Assembly: GCF_030269365.1 (NCBI RefSeq)
Contig: NZ_BSTF01000011.1
Span: 186,001 to 250,000, forward strand
Reading direction: 5' to 3'
Length of the DNA: 64,000 nt
Source: Lentzea sp. NBRC 102530
GTDB lineage: Bacteria > Actinomycetota > Actinomycetes > Mycobacteriales > Pseudonocardiaceae
Shown here: positions 56,122-64,000 of the stretch, one piece after another
Numbering within the stretch: the stretch's first letter is position 1
Layout: each line of letters opens with the position of its first letter
Program-made: the position numbers and the translations under genes
Notes under the pieces: generated by a model
Told to the model about the DNA's origin: nothing
The model's input: the letters and a program-made list of their open reading frames with translations, nothing else
Databases searched by the model: none

Positions 56122-57354
56122 TCAGCGTGAGGTGCGGACCGGCACAGAGGTCGGGAGGGGCTTGTTCGAGGTCGGGTCGTCCCCGATGTGCAGGGACGGG
56201 GCGGAGCTCGTCTTGGGCTGACGTGCGGGCTCGTCACCAGGCGAGAGGATCACCACCACGATGATGATCACCACGATCGCCACCGCGGCCGCCACGACCG
56301 GCGCGAACCAGGCCGGGCGCTCCTTCTTGGCCGACGACGTGAAAGCGCTCACGCCCACCTGGTTCGGCGGGCGCAGCCGGACCGGGTCCTGCAACGGCTG
56401 CTGGTACCCGCCGCCCTGGTACGGCCCCTGCTGCTGCGCGGGCACCGGCCCGGACACCGGCGAGCCCTGAGCGGGGAACGAGCCGGACTGCGGCCCGGCT
56501 TGAGCGGGAGCCGAGCCCTGCGCGACCCCGGCGAGGGCGACGCGCGCGGCGGCGATCAGCTCGGCGCAGTTCGCGTACCGCTGCGCCGGGTCCTTCGAGG
56601 TGCCCTTGCGGATCACGTCGTCGATGGCCGGCGGCAACGCCACGAGCTGCGACAACGCCGGCACGGCACTGCCGAGGTGCCCGGCGATGACCTCCTGCAC
56701 GCCGCCCTGGAACGGCGGGCGCCCGGACAGGCAGGCGAAGAGCATGCACGCGAGCGCGTACTGGTCGGTGCGGCCGTCGACGGGCTCACCGCGCAGGTGT
56801 TCCGGCGCCGCGTAGGTCGGCGAACCGAGGAAATCACCCGTTCGGGTGCGGTGGCCGGTGGCGCCGCGGCGGGTCAGGCCGAAGTCGGCGACGTAGACGT
56901 GCTCGCGCACGCCCTCCTTCTCGGTCACCAGCACGTTCGCCGGCTTCACGTCGAGGTGCACGAGGCCCTTGCCGTGCAGCATGTCGAGCGCTTCGGCGAC
57001 CTGGCCGAGCAGCGTCAACGTGCGCGCGGGCGTGAGCGGGCCCGACTTGATGTGCCCGGCCAGGTCCTGGCCGTCCACCAGCCGCATCGCGATGTAGAGC
57101 AGGCCGTCGACCTCGTCGAAGTCGTACAGCGGCACGATGTTGGCGTGGTCGATCGCGGAGGTGTTGCGCGCCTCGTCGACGAACCGCTCGCGGAACTCCG
57201 CGTCGGGCGCGAGGTGCTCACCGATGACCTTGAGCGCGACTTTCCGGCCCAGCCTCACGTCCGTGGCCCGATACGTCACGCTCATGCCACCGCGGCCGAG
57301 CACTCCGTCGATCCGGTAATGCGCGATTCGCCGTCCGCTCAGGTCCTCCGACAC
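56122..57354 (-). CDS. Ser/Thr protein kinase (PknB-like, transmembrane)
   Basis: 410 residues. Kinase motifs: GVLGRGGMSVTY, catalytic lysine VALKVIGE, catalytic loop HLDVKPANVL (HLD replaces the usual HRD), ADFGL and APEHL. The juxtamembrane region is Pro/Gln-rich, and a single helix near residue 350 (WFAPVVAAAVAIVVIIIVVV) is followed by ~40 extracellular residues, a short sensor. It is encoded just upstream of groEL in the same direction. Confidence 0.9.
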   Translation of the reverse strand: MSEDLSGRRIAHYRIDGVLGRGGMSVTYRATDVRLGRKVALKVIGEHLAPDAEFRERFVDEARNTSAIDHANIVPLYDFDEVDGLLYIAMRLVDGQDLAGHIKSGPLTPARTLTLLGQVAEALDMLHGKGLVHLDVKPANVLVTEKEGVREHVYVADFGLTRRGATGHRTRTGDFLGSPTYAAPEHLRGEPVDGRTDQYALACMLFACLSGRPPFQGGVQEVIAGHLGSAVPALSQLVALPPAIDDVIRKGTSKDPAQRYANCAELIAAARVALAGVAQGSAPAQAGPQSGSFPAQGSPVSGPVPAQQQGPYQGGGYQQPLQDPVRLRPPNQVGVSAFTSSAKKERPAWFAPVVAAAVAIVVIIIVVVILSPGDEPARQPKTSSAPSLHIGDDPTSNKPLPTSVPVRTSR

Positions 57355-57436
57355 GCGAGGCAGCCTAACGTCCGCCGAGATCGGCTTGCTCCGGGTTCAC
57401 CGAAGCCGTGATCAGAGCGACGTCCAACCGACTCGG

Positions 57437-57643
57437 TCAGCCCGCCCGGCGCACGTCCGACGCCTGGCTGCGCCCGTCCCGCCCGGCCTGCACCTCGAAC
57501 TCCACCCGGTCGCCCTCTGAGAGCGTCCGGAAGCCTTCCATCTGGATCGCCGAGTAGTGCACGAACACGTCGGGCCCGCCATCGGTTGCGATGAAGCCGT
57601 ATCCCTTTTCGGAGTTGAACCACTTGACGGTACCGAGAGCCAA
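57437..57643 (-). CDS. cold-shock protein (CspA family)
   Basis: 68 residues from a TTG start chosen for the AAGGAGGA ribosome-binding site 4 bases away; it would begin [18 protein letters not shown], which matches the family. RNA-binding motifs are KGYGFIA and DVFVHYSAI. It is a single-stranded nucleic-acid chaperone induced by cold or stress. Confidence 0.92.
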   Translation of the reverse strand: MALGTVKWFNSEKGYGFIATDGGPDVFVHYSAIQMEGFRTLSEGDRVEFEVQAGRDGRSQASDVRRAG

Positions 57644-57731
57644 GACGTCCTCCTTCAGATCACGCATCTCACGCAAAGCGCAGAACGCAACGCTAAAAGA
57701 AGAAAACTCACTCGGATACCTCCTTACGGAG

Positions 57732-58373
57732 TCATGAACGGGGGCTGACTCCGTTGGCGCGCAACCAGGTGGTGAGTCTGCGAGGCCCGCGCGTCTGCGT
57801 GAGCACGGCACCGGGACCTGCGAAGTCGAACACCAGGCCCTCACCCGTCTGAATGGATTGCACGCCATCGGGTACCGACGGCCGCAGCCGGCATTGCAGC
57901 GTGTCCGCGAACGCGACGACGTGATCGCTGCTGATGGTCACCGCTTCGCCGGCCTCCAGCGTCACGAGGTCGAGCGCGCCGCAACAGGCGAGGACGACGA
58001 CGCCCTGGCCGTGCGCGTAGTTCATGAACCCCTCGGCGCCGCCGAAGATGGCCTGCATGGGCGGCGCGTCCGGGTTCATCGCGACGGTGCTGCTCTGGGC
58101 GATCCAGCTGTGCCGGGCGAGACACCAGCCGTGCGAGCCGTCGAGCTCGACCTGGTGCAGGTCGCCGGGCAGCACGGGGGCCGCGTCGAGCCAGCCTCCC
58201 TCGGCCCCGGCGGTGGCCAGCGCGACGGCCACGGAGCCCGCGCCCTTCACCTCGACCGCGAGTCCGTAGCTCGTGGCCGCGATCGTCAGCGGGTCGACCA
58301 GCACCGCCTCACCGGGCGCGAGGACGAGTCTCGCCACGCCGAACGTCGGTGTGTGCCTGGTCCGGACCTGCAC
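57732..58373 (-). CDS. AIM24-family protein
   Basis: 213 residues from the GTG at 58373 (CGGAGG eight bases upstream; the GTG at 58382 overlaps that site). The AIM24 beta fold includes [20 protein letters not shown] and a C-terminal half with [20 protein letters not shown]. Members are conserved in actinobacteria and related to a mitochondrial biogenesis factor; the function is unknown. It is divergent from moeA. Confidence 0.8.
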   Translation of the reverse strand: MQVRTRHTPTFGVARLVLAPGEAVLVDPLTIAATSYGLAVEVKGAGSVAVALATAGAEGGWLDAAPVLPGDLHQVELDGSHGWCLARHSWIAQSSTVAMNPDAPPMQAIFGGAEGFMNYAHGQGVVVLACCGALDLVTLEAGEAVTISSDHVVAFADTLQCRLRPSVPDGVQSIQTGEGLVFDFAGPGAVLTQTRGPRRLTTWLRANGVSPRS

Positions 58374-58445
58374 GAACAACACCTCCGGTGAGGATTGCGG
58401 GCAATGCGGCGCTCGCGAACGGCGCGACGTTGGCAGTATGCAGTC

Positions 58446-59642
58446 GTGTCCCCCACCTCTGTCGCCGAACACCGCCAGCGCGTCGCCGGGCTCGTCGGGC
58501 TGATGCCCGTGCTGAACCTGCCGCTCGAGGAGTGCCTCGGGCTGGTGCTCGCCGCCGACGTGATCGCGCCGCTCGACCTGCCGCCGTTCGACAACTCCGC
58601 GATGGACGGGTACGCGGTCCGCGCCGCCGACCTGAACCCCGACGATCCGACCCGGTTCGCCGTCACCGACGACATCCCGGCCGGCCGGACCGAACTGACG
58701 CCGCTGGTCCCCGGCACCGTGCAGCGGATCATGACCGGTGCCCCGGTCCCGCCCGGCGCCGACGCCGTCGTCCAGGTCGAGTGGACCGACGGCGGCACCG
58801 AGACCGTCACGATCAACCGGCCCGTCGAGCCCGGCCAGAACATCCGGGTCGGCGGTGACGACGTGCGGAAGGGCGATCCGGTGCTGGTCGCGGGCACGGT
58901 GCTGCGCCCGTCCACGCTCGGTCTCGCCTCGGCGCTGGGTCTGCCCGAACTGCCCGTCCGCCGCCGCCCGCGCGTGCTGGTCCTGTCGACGGGCTCCGAA
59001 CTGGTCGAGCCGGGTCAGCCGCTGCTACCGGGCCAGATCTACGAGTCGAACGGCATGATGCTCGCGTCCTCCGTGCGCGACGCGGGCTGCGAGGCGATCC
59101 AGCTGCGGTTCGTGCCGGACGACGTGGAGGCGTTCCACGCCGCACTCAAGCCGTACGTCGGCGCGGTGGACGCGATCATCACGTCCGGCGGGGTCAGCGC
59201 GGGCGCGTACGAGGTGGTCAAGGACGCCCTGGCGAGCCACGACGTGCAGTTCACGAAGGTCGCGATGCAGCCCGGCGGGCCGCAGGGTTCCGGCCGCTAC
59301 GAGGGCGTCGCGGTGCTGTCGCTGCCGGGCAACCCGGTGAGCGCGCAGGTGTCGTTCGAGGTGTTCGTGCGTCCGGCGCTGATGGCGGCCATGGGGCACA
59401 CGGATCCGGAACGCCGCACGGCGCGTGCGCGCATCACGACGGGGCTGACGTCGCCCGCGGGCAAGACGCAGTTCCGGCGCGGGCTGCACGACCCGGCGTC
59501 CGGCGAGGTCGTGACGCCCGTCGGCGGGCCGGGTTCGCACCTGCTGTCGGCGCTCGCGCTGTCGAACTGCCTGATCGAGGTGCCCGAGGACGTCACCGAG
59601 CTGGCGGCGGGCTCCGAGGTCACCGTGCGCTACCTGCAGTAG
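58446..59642 (+). CDS. moeA: MoeA, molybdopterin molybdenumtransferase
   Basis: 398 residues from the GTG at 58446. Family motifs: DLPPFDNSAMDGYAVRAADL, RIMTGAPVPPGADAVV, STGSELVEPGQPLLPGQIYE, ITSGGVSAGAYEVV and LPGNPVSAQVSFEVFVRPAL. It inserts molybdate into the adenylated cofactor made by Mog. The other moa genes are at 6.7-13.6 kb. The psd-pssA neighbours downstream match Rv0438c-Rv0436c. Confidence 0.95.
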   Translation: MSPTSVAEHRQRVAGLVGLMPVLNLPLEECLGLVLAADVIAPLDLPPFDNSAMDGYAVRAADLNPDDPTRFAVTDDIPAGRTELTPLVPGTVQRIMTGAPVPPGADAVVQVEWTDGGTETVTINRPVEPGQNIRVGGDDVRKGDPVLVAGTVLRPSTLGLASALGLPELPVRRRPRVLVLSTGSELVEPGQPLLPGQIYESNGMMLASSVRDAGCEAIQLRFVPDDVEAFHAALKPYVGAVDAIITSGGVSAGAYEVVKDALASHDVQFTKVAMQPGGPQGSGRYEGVAVLSLPGNPVSAQVSFEVFVRPALMAAMGHTDPERRTARARITTGLTSPAGKTQFRRGLHDPASGEVVTPVGGPGSHLLSALALSNCLIEVPEDVTELAAGSEVTVRYLQ

Positions 59643-59668
59643 TTCCGAGCGTTCTGGGGGAACTGGTC

Positions 59669-61069
59669 ATGAGAGCGGTGCTCGCGCTGGCGTTGCTGGC
59701 GGGGTTCTTCGTGCTCGCGCTGGGGTTGCTCGCCACCCTGGGCGCGCTGGCGTACACGCAGTTCGAGCAGGGCGAGGTCGTCACCGGCGGCGCGCTGGCC
59801 CTGATGGCGCTCGCGCTGGGCGGGCCCCCGCTGGTGGCGATGGGCATCGCGCTCTGGGTGACGCCGCGGCCGGACGGCGTCCCGCTGACCCGCGCGGACC
59901 ACCCCGAGCTGTGGCGGCACGTCGACGAGCTGGCGCGGATCGCGGGCACCCCCGGTCCCGACGACATCCGGCTGATCAGCGAGCCGAACGCGAGCGTGTG
60001 GGAGCACGGCGGGGCGCGGTACATGTCGCTCGGCCTGCCGTTCGTGGCCGGGATGAGCATCGGTGAGCTGCGGTCGGTGCTCGCGCACGAGCTCGGCCAC
60101 TACAGCGGCGGGCACACCAAGCTCTCCGCCCTCACCTACCGCGCGACGCTCACCCTCCGGCTCACGACCGAGCGGTTCGACACGACCGGCGTCCTCTACG
60201 CGTGGGCCCGGCTGTACGCGCTGGTGGCCGCGCCGGAGAGCCGCAAGCACGAGCTGTTCGCCGACGAGGTCGCGGTCGCGGCGGCCGGGCGGGAGGCGGC
60301 GGCGCGGGCGATGCTGCGGATCGGGCCGGTCACCGAGGCCTGGAGCGACTACCTGACCTGGTACGTCTCGCTCGCGGCGCACGCGGGCCGCACCCCGCCG
60401 CTGGTCGAGGGCTTCCGCTCCTACCTCGACCACCCGCGGCGCGTGCACCAGCTGCGCGAGCTGGAGCCGTTGATGGCCGAGCTGGAGCCGACGTCGGTGT
60501 TCGACAGCCACCCGCCGGTCCGCGAGCGGGTAGCGGCGATGAGGTCGGCGTCGCCGGTGGCGGAGGCCGTCGACGAACGGCCTGCGCACGCGTTGCTGGC
60601 CGGCACGCAGGTCGCGGAGCTGGTCGGGGTGTCCGGGCCGCCGATCACCTGGGCCGAGCTCGCTCCGCTGGCCGGGCCCGCGCTGGTGCGCTGGAAGGCG
60701 GACGCCCTGCGGCACGCCGGCCGGGTCGGCAAGATCGGCGACACCCTGCCCGACGTGCTGCGGGCGTTGGAACAGGCGCGGCTGCACGACCTCACCGGAC
60801 GGCCCGTGGACGGCTCGCTGTCGTCCGGGCAGGTGCACGAGGCGGCCGTCGAGGCCGTGACGGAACTCCTCGGCTGCATGGTGGCTGACCAGCTCGTGAC
60901 GGCTAACCGCGCGACGCTGGAACTCAACTGGGGCGGGCTGTTCGTGCTGCGCACGGCCGACGGAGCTGCGATCTACCCGGACGACCTGGTCGAGCCCGCC
61001 GTCCGTGACGCTAACCGGGTCGCCGAACTGCGGGCGAGATTGCGGTCCCTCGGAGTGGACGGACTGTGA
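59669..61069 (+). CDS. M48-family zinc metalloprotease, membrane protein
   Basis: 466 residues. Two N-terminal helices (ALALLAGFFVLALGLLATLG, VTGGALALMALALGGPPLVA) and the zinc motif HELGHYSGGH (HExxH) followed by KHELFADEVA, the third-ligand Glu. It resembles HtpX-type proteases that degrade membrane or heat-damaged proteins. It follows moeA by 26 bp. Confidence 0.88.
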   Translation: MRAVLALALLAGFFVLALGLLATLGALAYTQFEQGEVVTGGALALMALALGGPPLVAMGIALWVTPRPDGVPLTRADHPELWRHVDELARIAGTPGPDDIRLISEPNASVWEHGGARYMSLGLPFVAGMSIGELRSVLAHELGHYSGGHTKLSALTYRATLTLRLTTERFDTTGVLYAWARLYALVAAPESRKHELFADEVAVAAAGREAAARAMLRIGPVTEAWSDYLTWYVSLAAHAGRTPPLVEGFRSYLDHPRRVHQLRELEPLMAELEPTSVFDSHPPVRERVAAMRSASPVAEAVDERPAHALLAGTQVAELVGVSGPPITWAELAPLAGPALVRWKADALRHAGRVGKIGDTLPDVLRALEQARLHDLTGRPVDGSLSSGQVHEAAVEAVTELLGCMVADQLVTANRATLELNWGGLFVLRTADGAAIYPDDLVEPAVRDANRVAELRARLRSLGVDGL

Positions 61070-61130
61070 CGGAACGCTCACCGAGCGACGTTGTTAACTC
61101 CATGTGACGGGGATTACACTGCCCGCAGGT

Positions 61131-61176
61131 GCCGGTCGGCCCGTGCATTCGTCGGGGGATGCACGGGCCTACCGGC
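61131..61176 (+). terminator. hairpin terminator after the M48 gene
   Basis: GCCGGTCGGCCCGTGCAT, 10-base loop, then ATGCACGGGCCTACCGGC: 17 of 18 pairs, 61 bp after the M48 stop. Confidence 0.82.
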
Positions 61177-61272
61177 CGCTTGTCTTTCCGGCAGTCCTGA
61201 TGGGCGGTTCGGGCCGTTGCCGTAGCGTGATGACGCCCGACACTCCCCCAACCTACGGAACCCACAGACACG

Positions 61273-61968
61273 ATGAGCAGCGAGAAGCCCGTCTCCCACT
61301 TCCTCGAACTCGCGCGCGGCATGGTGCCGCCGATGCACCCGGCTGGGCGCCCGTTCGTCGCCGCCGCGGCGATCGCGACCCTCCTCGTCCGGCTGCGCTT
61401 CAAGCGCCTGGGCGTCGTCCTCGCGCTGGTCACGGCGTGGGTGGCGTGGTTCTTCCGCGAGCCGAAGCGCGTGACGCCGACCCGTCCGAACCTCGCCGTG
61501 GCCCCGGCCGACGGCACCGTCTCGCACGTGGTCGACGCCGTCCCGCCCGCCGAGCTCGGCCTCGGCTCGCAGCCGATGACGCGCGTCAGCGTGTTCCTCT
61601 CCGTCTTCGACGTGCACGTGCAGCGCGTGCCCGCGGACGGCGAGGTCGTCCAGGTCTCGTACCACCCCGGCAAGTTCCTCTCGGCCGACCTCGACAAGGC
61701 CTCCGAGGAGAACGAGCGCAACACCGTGTGGCTGCGCACCGTCGACGGCCACGACCTCGTCGTCGTGCAGATCGCCGGTCTCGTCGCCCGCCGCATCGTG
61801 TGCGAGGTCGCCGAGGGCGAGAAGGTCACCGCCGGTCAGACCTACGGCCTGATCCGCTTCGGTTCGCGCGTCGACCTCTACGTCCCGCGCGGCAGCCGCG
61901 TCCTGGTCGAGGCCGGCCAGCGCACCATCGGCGGCGAGACCGTTCTCGCCGAACTCCCGGAGGCGTAA
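61273..61968 (+). CDS. psd: phosphatidylserine decarboxylase
   Basis: 231 residues, the short (PSD-C type) form. The conserved RVSVFLSVFDVHVQRVPADG motif and the autocleavage/pyruvoyl site GSRV (LIRFGSRVDLYVP) are present. It makes phosphatidylethanolamine from phosphatidylserine in the membrane. The stop TAA is directly followed by the pssA GTG. Confidence 0.94.
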   Translation: MSSEKPVSHFLELARGMVPPMHPAGRPFVAAAAIATLLVRLRFKRLGVVLALVTAWVAWFFREPKRVTPTRPNLAVAPADGTVSHVVDAVPPAELGLGSQPMTRVSVFLSVFDVHVQRVPADGEVVQVSYHPGKFLSADLDKASEENERNTVWLRTVDGHDLVVVQIAGLVARRIVCEVAEGEKVTAGQTYGLIRFGSRVDLYVPRGSRVLVEAGQRTIGGETVLAELPEA

Positions 61969-62937
61969 GTGGCACCCAGCGGGCCCGGCGTTCGCCTGCT
62001 GCCGAACGCGATCACGGTCCTGGCCATGTGCTCGGGCCTGTCCGCAGTGCACTTCGCGAACGTCGGCATGTGGGGCGCGGCCATCGCGTCGATCGCGGCG
62101 GCCGCCGTGTTCGACGGCCTCGACGGCCGCATCGCCCGCCTGCTGGACGCGACGTCGAAGATGGGCGCGGAGCTCGACTCGCTGGCCGACGCCATCTCGT
62201 TCGGCGTGGCACCGGCGTTGGCGATCTACCTCTGGAAGTTCGAGGGCAACCGCGCGGGCTGGGTCATCGCGCTGATCTTCGCGGTCTGCATGGTCGTCCG
62301 CCTCGCCCGCTTCAACACGTTGCTGGAGAAGGAACAGCCGCCGTTCGCGAAGGAGTTCTTCGTGGGCGTCCCGGCGCCCGCCGGTGGTCTGTTGCTGCTG
62401 CTGCCCCTGATCATCGAGGAGCAGGTGCGTTCCGACGGCTGGTGGAACAACTCCTACGTCGTGGCCGCGTGGACCGTGCTGGTCGCGCTGCTGCTGGTCT
62501 CCCGCATCCCGACGCTGTCGGTGAAGACGGTGAAGGTGCCGCCGCGCGCGGTGGCCCCCCTGCTCGTCGTCGTGGGTCTGGCGGCGGCCGGGATCATCAC
62601 CTACCCGTTGGTCGCCTTGATCATCGCGATGGTCGTGTACCTGGCCCACCTGCCCTATTCGGTGCGGCGGTACCTGTGGCTGTCGAAGCACCCGGAGGCG
62701 TGGACCGTCACCGGTGCGGACCGCCGCGCGATCAAGCGGGCGCACGGGGTGGCGGCTCGTCGTCTCGGGTTGCGGCAGCCGTTGCGCGGCCGGGTGGCCG
62801 GTGCGGCCATGCGTGCCGTTCGCCGGCCCCGGCGGGATGGTTCCGCCGCGATCGCGGCGGAGAACGCCGAGATCTCCGGGAACGGCCGCCGTCGTTCGTG
62901 GCGGCAGCTGGGCCTGCGGCGCCAGCCGAAGCGCTAG
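61969..62937 (+). CDS. pssA: CDP-diacylglycerol-serine O-phosphatidyltransferase
   Basis: 322 residues from a GTG that directly adjoins the psd stop. The CDP-alcohol phosphotransferase motif DGLDGRIARLLDATSKMGAE (DGxxARx8GxxxDxxxD) is intact with the final D in LDSLAD. Helices fill the centre; the last ~90 residues are a basic cytoplasmic tail (HGVAARRLGLRQPLR to QLGLRRQPKR), longer than usual. It makes phosphatidylserine. Confidence 0.94.
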   Translation: MAPSGPGVRLLPNAITVLAMCSGLSAVHFANVGMWGAAIASIAAAAVFDGLDGRIARLLDATSKMGAELDSLADAISFGVAPALAIYLWKFEGNRAGWVIALIFAVCMVVRLARFNTLLEKEQPPFAKEFFVGVPAPAGGLLLLLPLIIEEQVRSDGWWNNSYVVAAWTVLVALLLVSRIPTLSVKTVKVPPRAVAPLLVVVGLAAAGIITYPLVALIIAMVVYLAHLPYSVRRYLWLSKHPEAWTVTGADRRAIKRAHGVAARRLGLRQPLRGRVAGAAMRAVRRPRRDGSAAIAAENAEISGNGRRRSWRQLGLRRQPKR

Positions 62938-62946
62938 GACGTTGTG

Positions 62947-62985
62947 CGAACGGCCCCGGACACCTCGCGTGTCCGGGGCCGTTCG
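62947..62985. terminator. bidirectional hairpin terminator
   Basis: CGAACGGCCCCGGACAC, loop CTCGC, then the perfect 17-bp complement, between the convergent pssA and small hypothetical genes. Confidence 0.85.
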
Positions 62986-62989
62986 CCGT

Positions 62990-63220
62990 TCAGGCCAGCC
63001 GCTGCCGGGCGTGGGCGATCATCGCCAGCAGCACGGACTCCTCGACCTCGCCGTCCACGCTGATGTGGAGGGCCCAGGAGGGGTCGTCGTCCTTCCTGCT
63101 GACCGCCACGAACGGACCGTCGTCCGCGATGAACTCGATGCTCTCGCTGTCGTCCATGATGTTGCTCATCGAGGTCACGCGGAACTCGACGCCGCCGAAG
63201 GACAGCACCCGCCCGGTCAT
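62990..63220 (-). CDS. small hypothetical protein coupled to a DUF4265 gene
   Basis: 76 residues from the ATG at 63220, which overlaps the stop of the upstream gene (ATGA). Beta-rich with VLSFGGVEFRVTSMS, FIADDGPFVAVSRKDDDP and a helical end. No family recognised; coupling implies a joint role with the DUF4265 protein. Confidence 0.65.
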   Translation of the reverse strand: MTGRVLSFGGVEFRVTSMSNIMDDSESIEFIADDGPFVAVSRKDDDPSWALHISVDGEVEESVLLAMIAHARQRLA

Positions 63221-63717
63221 GCCGGCCGGCCGCGGTGCAGGGCCGAGATCGCGCCCTCCTCGAACCCGACGACCCCGGCCTGCTCCGACAGCCACGCCCG
63301 CAGCTCCGCGTAGTCGGTGGTGGGCGGGACGTTGACGGAGATCAGGTTCGGGAACTCGCTCAGGGTGCCGATGTCGCACCCGGCGTCGCGCAGCCGGTCC
63401 TCGACCGCCTCCCTGCCGTCGTCGCCGCGGAGGAAGACCAAGCGGACCGTCGAGTGGTCGGACTCGGCCACGACGCCGTCGAAGACGAACTCCCGGCGCT
63501 CGTGGTCGGGCCTGATCCTGATCCGGTCGCCGAACGCGATGCCGCGCACGAAGAACGGCGTGTTCAGCAGCCGCAGCTCGGCCTTGCCCGACTTCTCGCC
63601 CCACAGACGTTCCGACCCGACCGGGGGCCAGCCCTCGTCGTCCTGGTCCAGCTCGAAGACAACCTTGGTCATCGGGTTGCCGTCCGGCGAAACAGGAATC
63701 TCCCCAGGATCACTCAC
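63217..63717 (-). CDS. DUF4265-domain protein
   Basis: 166 residues with the DUF4265 pattern EGWPPVGSERLWGEKSGKAE, LLNTPFFVRGIAFGD and VVAESDHSTVRLVF. Function unknown; some members sit with toxin-like or immunity genes in actinomycetes, but nothing here supports that. It heads a two-gene unit. Confidence 0.8.
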   Translation of the reverse strand: MSDPGEIPVSPDGNPMTKVVFELDQDDEGWPPVGSERLWGEKSGKAELRLLNTPFFVRGIAFGDRIRIRPDHERREFVFDGVVAESDHSTVRLVFLRGDDGREAVEDRLRDAGCDIGTLSEFPNLISVNVPPTTDYAELRAWLSEQAGVVGFEEGAISALHRGRPA

Positions 63718-63757
63718 GTCCGCATTCTAAGAAGGCGGAGCAACTAGAGTCGGCGGC

Positions 63758-64000
63758 GTGATCACGCTGACGGCTCGCCTGTCCCCGTCCGCACTGGACA
63801 CCCGCCGCGGTGTCGTCCGCCTCCACCCCGAGGTGCTCGACGCCTTGGGGTTGCGGGCCTGGGACGCCGTGAAGCTGACCGGCGCCCGCGTGAGTGCCGC
63901 GCTGGCCGCCGCCGGTGAGCAGCCGCCGGGGGTGGTGCTGGTGGACGACGTCACGCTCACGAACCTCGGCGTGGTCGAGGGTGCGGAGATCGTGGTGGCG
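63758..64000 (+). CDS. CDC48-like AAA+ ATPase, N-terminal part (runs off window)
   Basis: The frame from the GTG at 63758 (AAGGCGG upstream) is open to the window end. The 81 residues seen (LSPSALDTRRGVVRLHPEVL, DALGLRAWDAVKLTGARVSA, VVLVDDVTLTNLGVVEGAEI) are the double-psi-barrel N domain of actinobacterial CDC48-type ATPases. In M. tuberculosis the equivalent gene (Rv0435c) lies beside pssA as here. The ATPase domains are outside the window. Confidence 0.82.
   Translation, partial: MITLTARLSPSALDTRRGVVRLHPEVLDALGLRAWDAVKLTGARVSAALAAAGEQPPGVVLVDDVTLTNLGVVEGAEIVVA

Overview
This 64 kb window is chromosomal DNA from a high-GC actinomycete, most likely of the order Pseudonocardiales (Lentzea/Saccharothrix/Actinosynnema-like). 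The evidence is GC-rich third positions, many GTG starts, ATGA/GTGA stop-start overlaps, a conservon (cvnABCD), a Cse-type two-component system, a GlxR/Crp-type operator next to an rpf gene, and two blocks whose order matches Mycobacterium tuberculosis. These are rpf inside a split moa locus beside an XPB-partner gene (compare Rv0861c-Rv0869c), and groEL2/moeA/psd/pssA/CDC48 ATPase (compare Rv0435c-Rv0440). No tRNA, rRNA or CRISPR array was seen.

Layout. 0-6.6 kb: end of an Nramp metal transporter, an oxidoreductase, YccF, a VOC protein, an acyl-CoA synthetase/phosphoesterase pair, a decayed HD-hydrolase pseudogene, and a MarR/HAD pair. 6.7-15.1 kb: moaA-moaD, a large NB-ARC/TPR regulator, a LysM resuscitation-promoting factor with a palindromic Crp-type site and structured leader, moaC-mog-moaE and malic enzyme. 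15.1-25.4 kb: XPB-partner protein, a strange low-complexity secreted protein, a complete conservon and a divergent solute-binding lipoprotein. 25.4-30.5 kb: four tandem paralogues of an 8-cysteine membrane-anchored family interrupted by a 167-bp palindromic MITE, then the XPB helicase. 30.5-33.1 kb: remnants of a phosphonate locus (truncated phosphonatase and truncated PhnE facing away from each other) and a secreted protease with two S1 domains. 33.2-37.7 kb: response regulator, histidine kinase and GerMN-like lipoprotein (Cse-like) with a minisatellite in the lipoprotein gene, menC, and a Uma2 nuclease. 37.7-46.2 kb: an eight-gene operon for a form II CO-dehydrogenase-type molybdenum hydroxylase with its maturation factors. 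46.9-52.0 kb: a putative DasR-controlled cutC-dasABC-hexosaminidase operon for chitobiose/GlcNAc use, with two dre-like sites. 52.4-53.5 kb: an ECF sigma factor pair. 54.3-64 kb: GroEL with two CIRCE boxes, a Ser/Thr kinase, cold-shock protein, AIM24 protein, MoeA, an M48 protease, phosphatidylethanolamine synthesis genes and the start of a CDC48-like ATPase.

How it fits together: all but a few steps of molybdopterin synthesis (moaA, moaC, moaD, moaE, mog, moeA) lie in the window together with a molybdenum hydroxylase that would consume the cofactor and its XdhC/MoxR/VWA maturation proteins. The cell-surface theme is also strong (Rpf, conservon, Cse system, GlcNAc uptake, phospholipid synthesis). 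The least understood parts are the tandem 8-Cys family with its MITE, the Asp/Val-rich secreted protein, the solute-binding lipoprotein beside the conservon, and a pair of dispersed nested palindromes sharing the same ends (12.1 and 53.6 kb).
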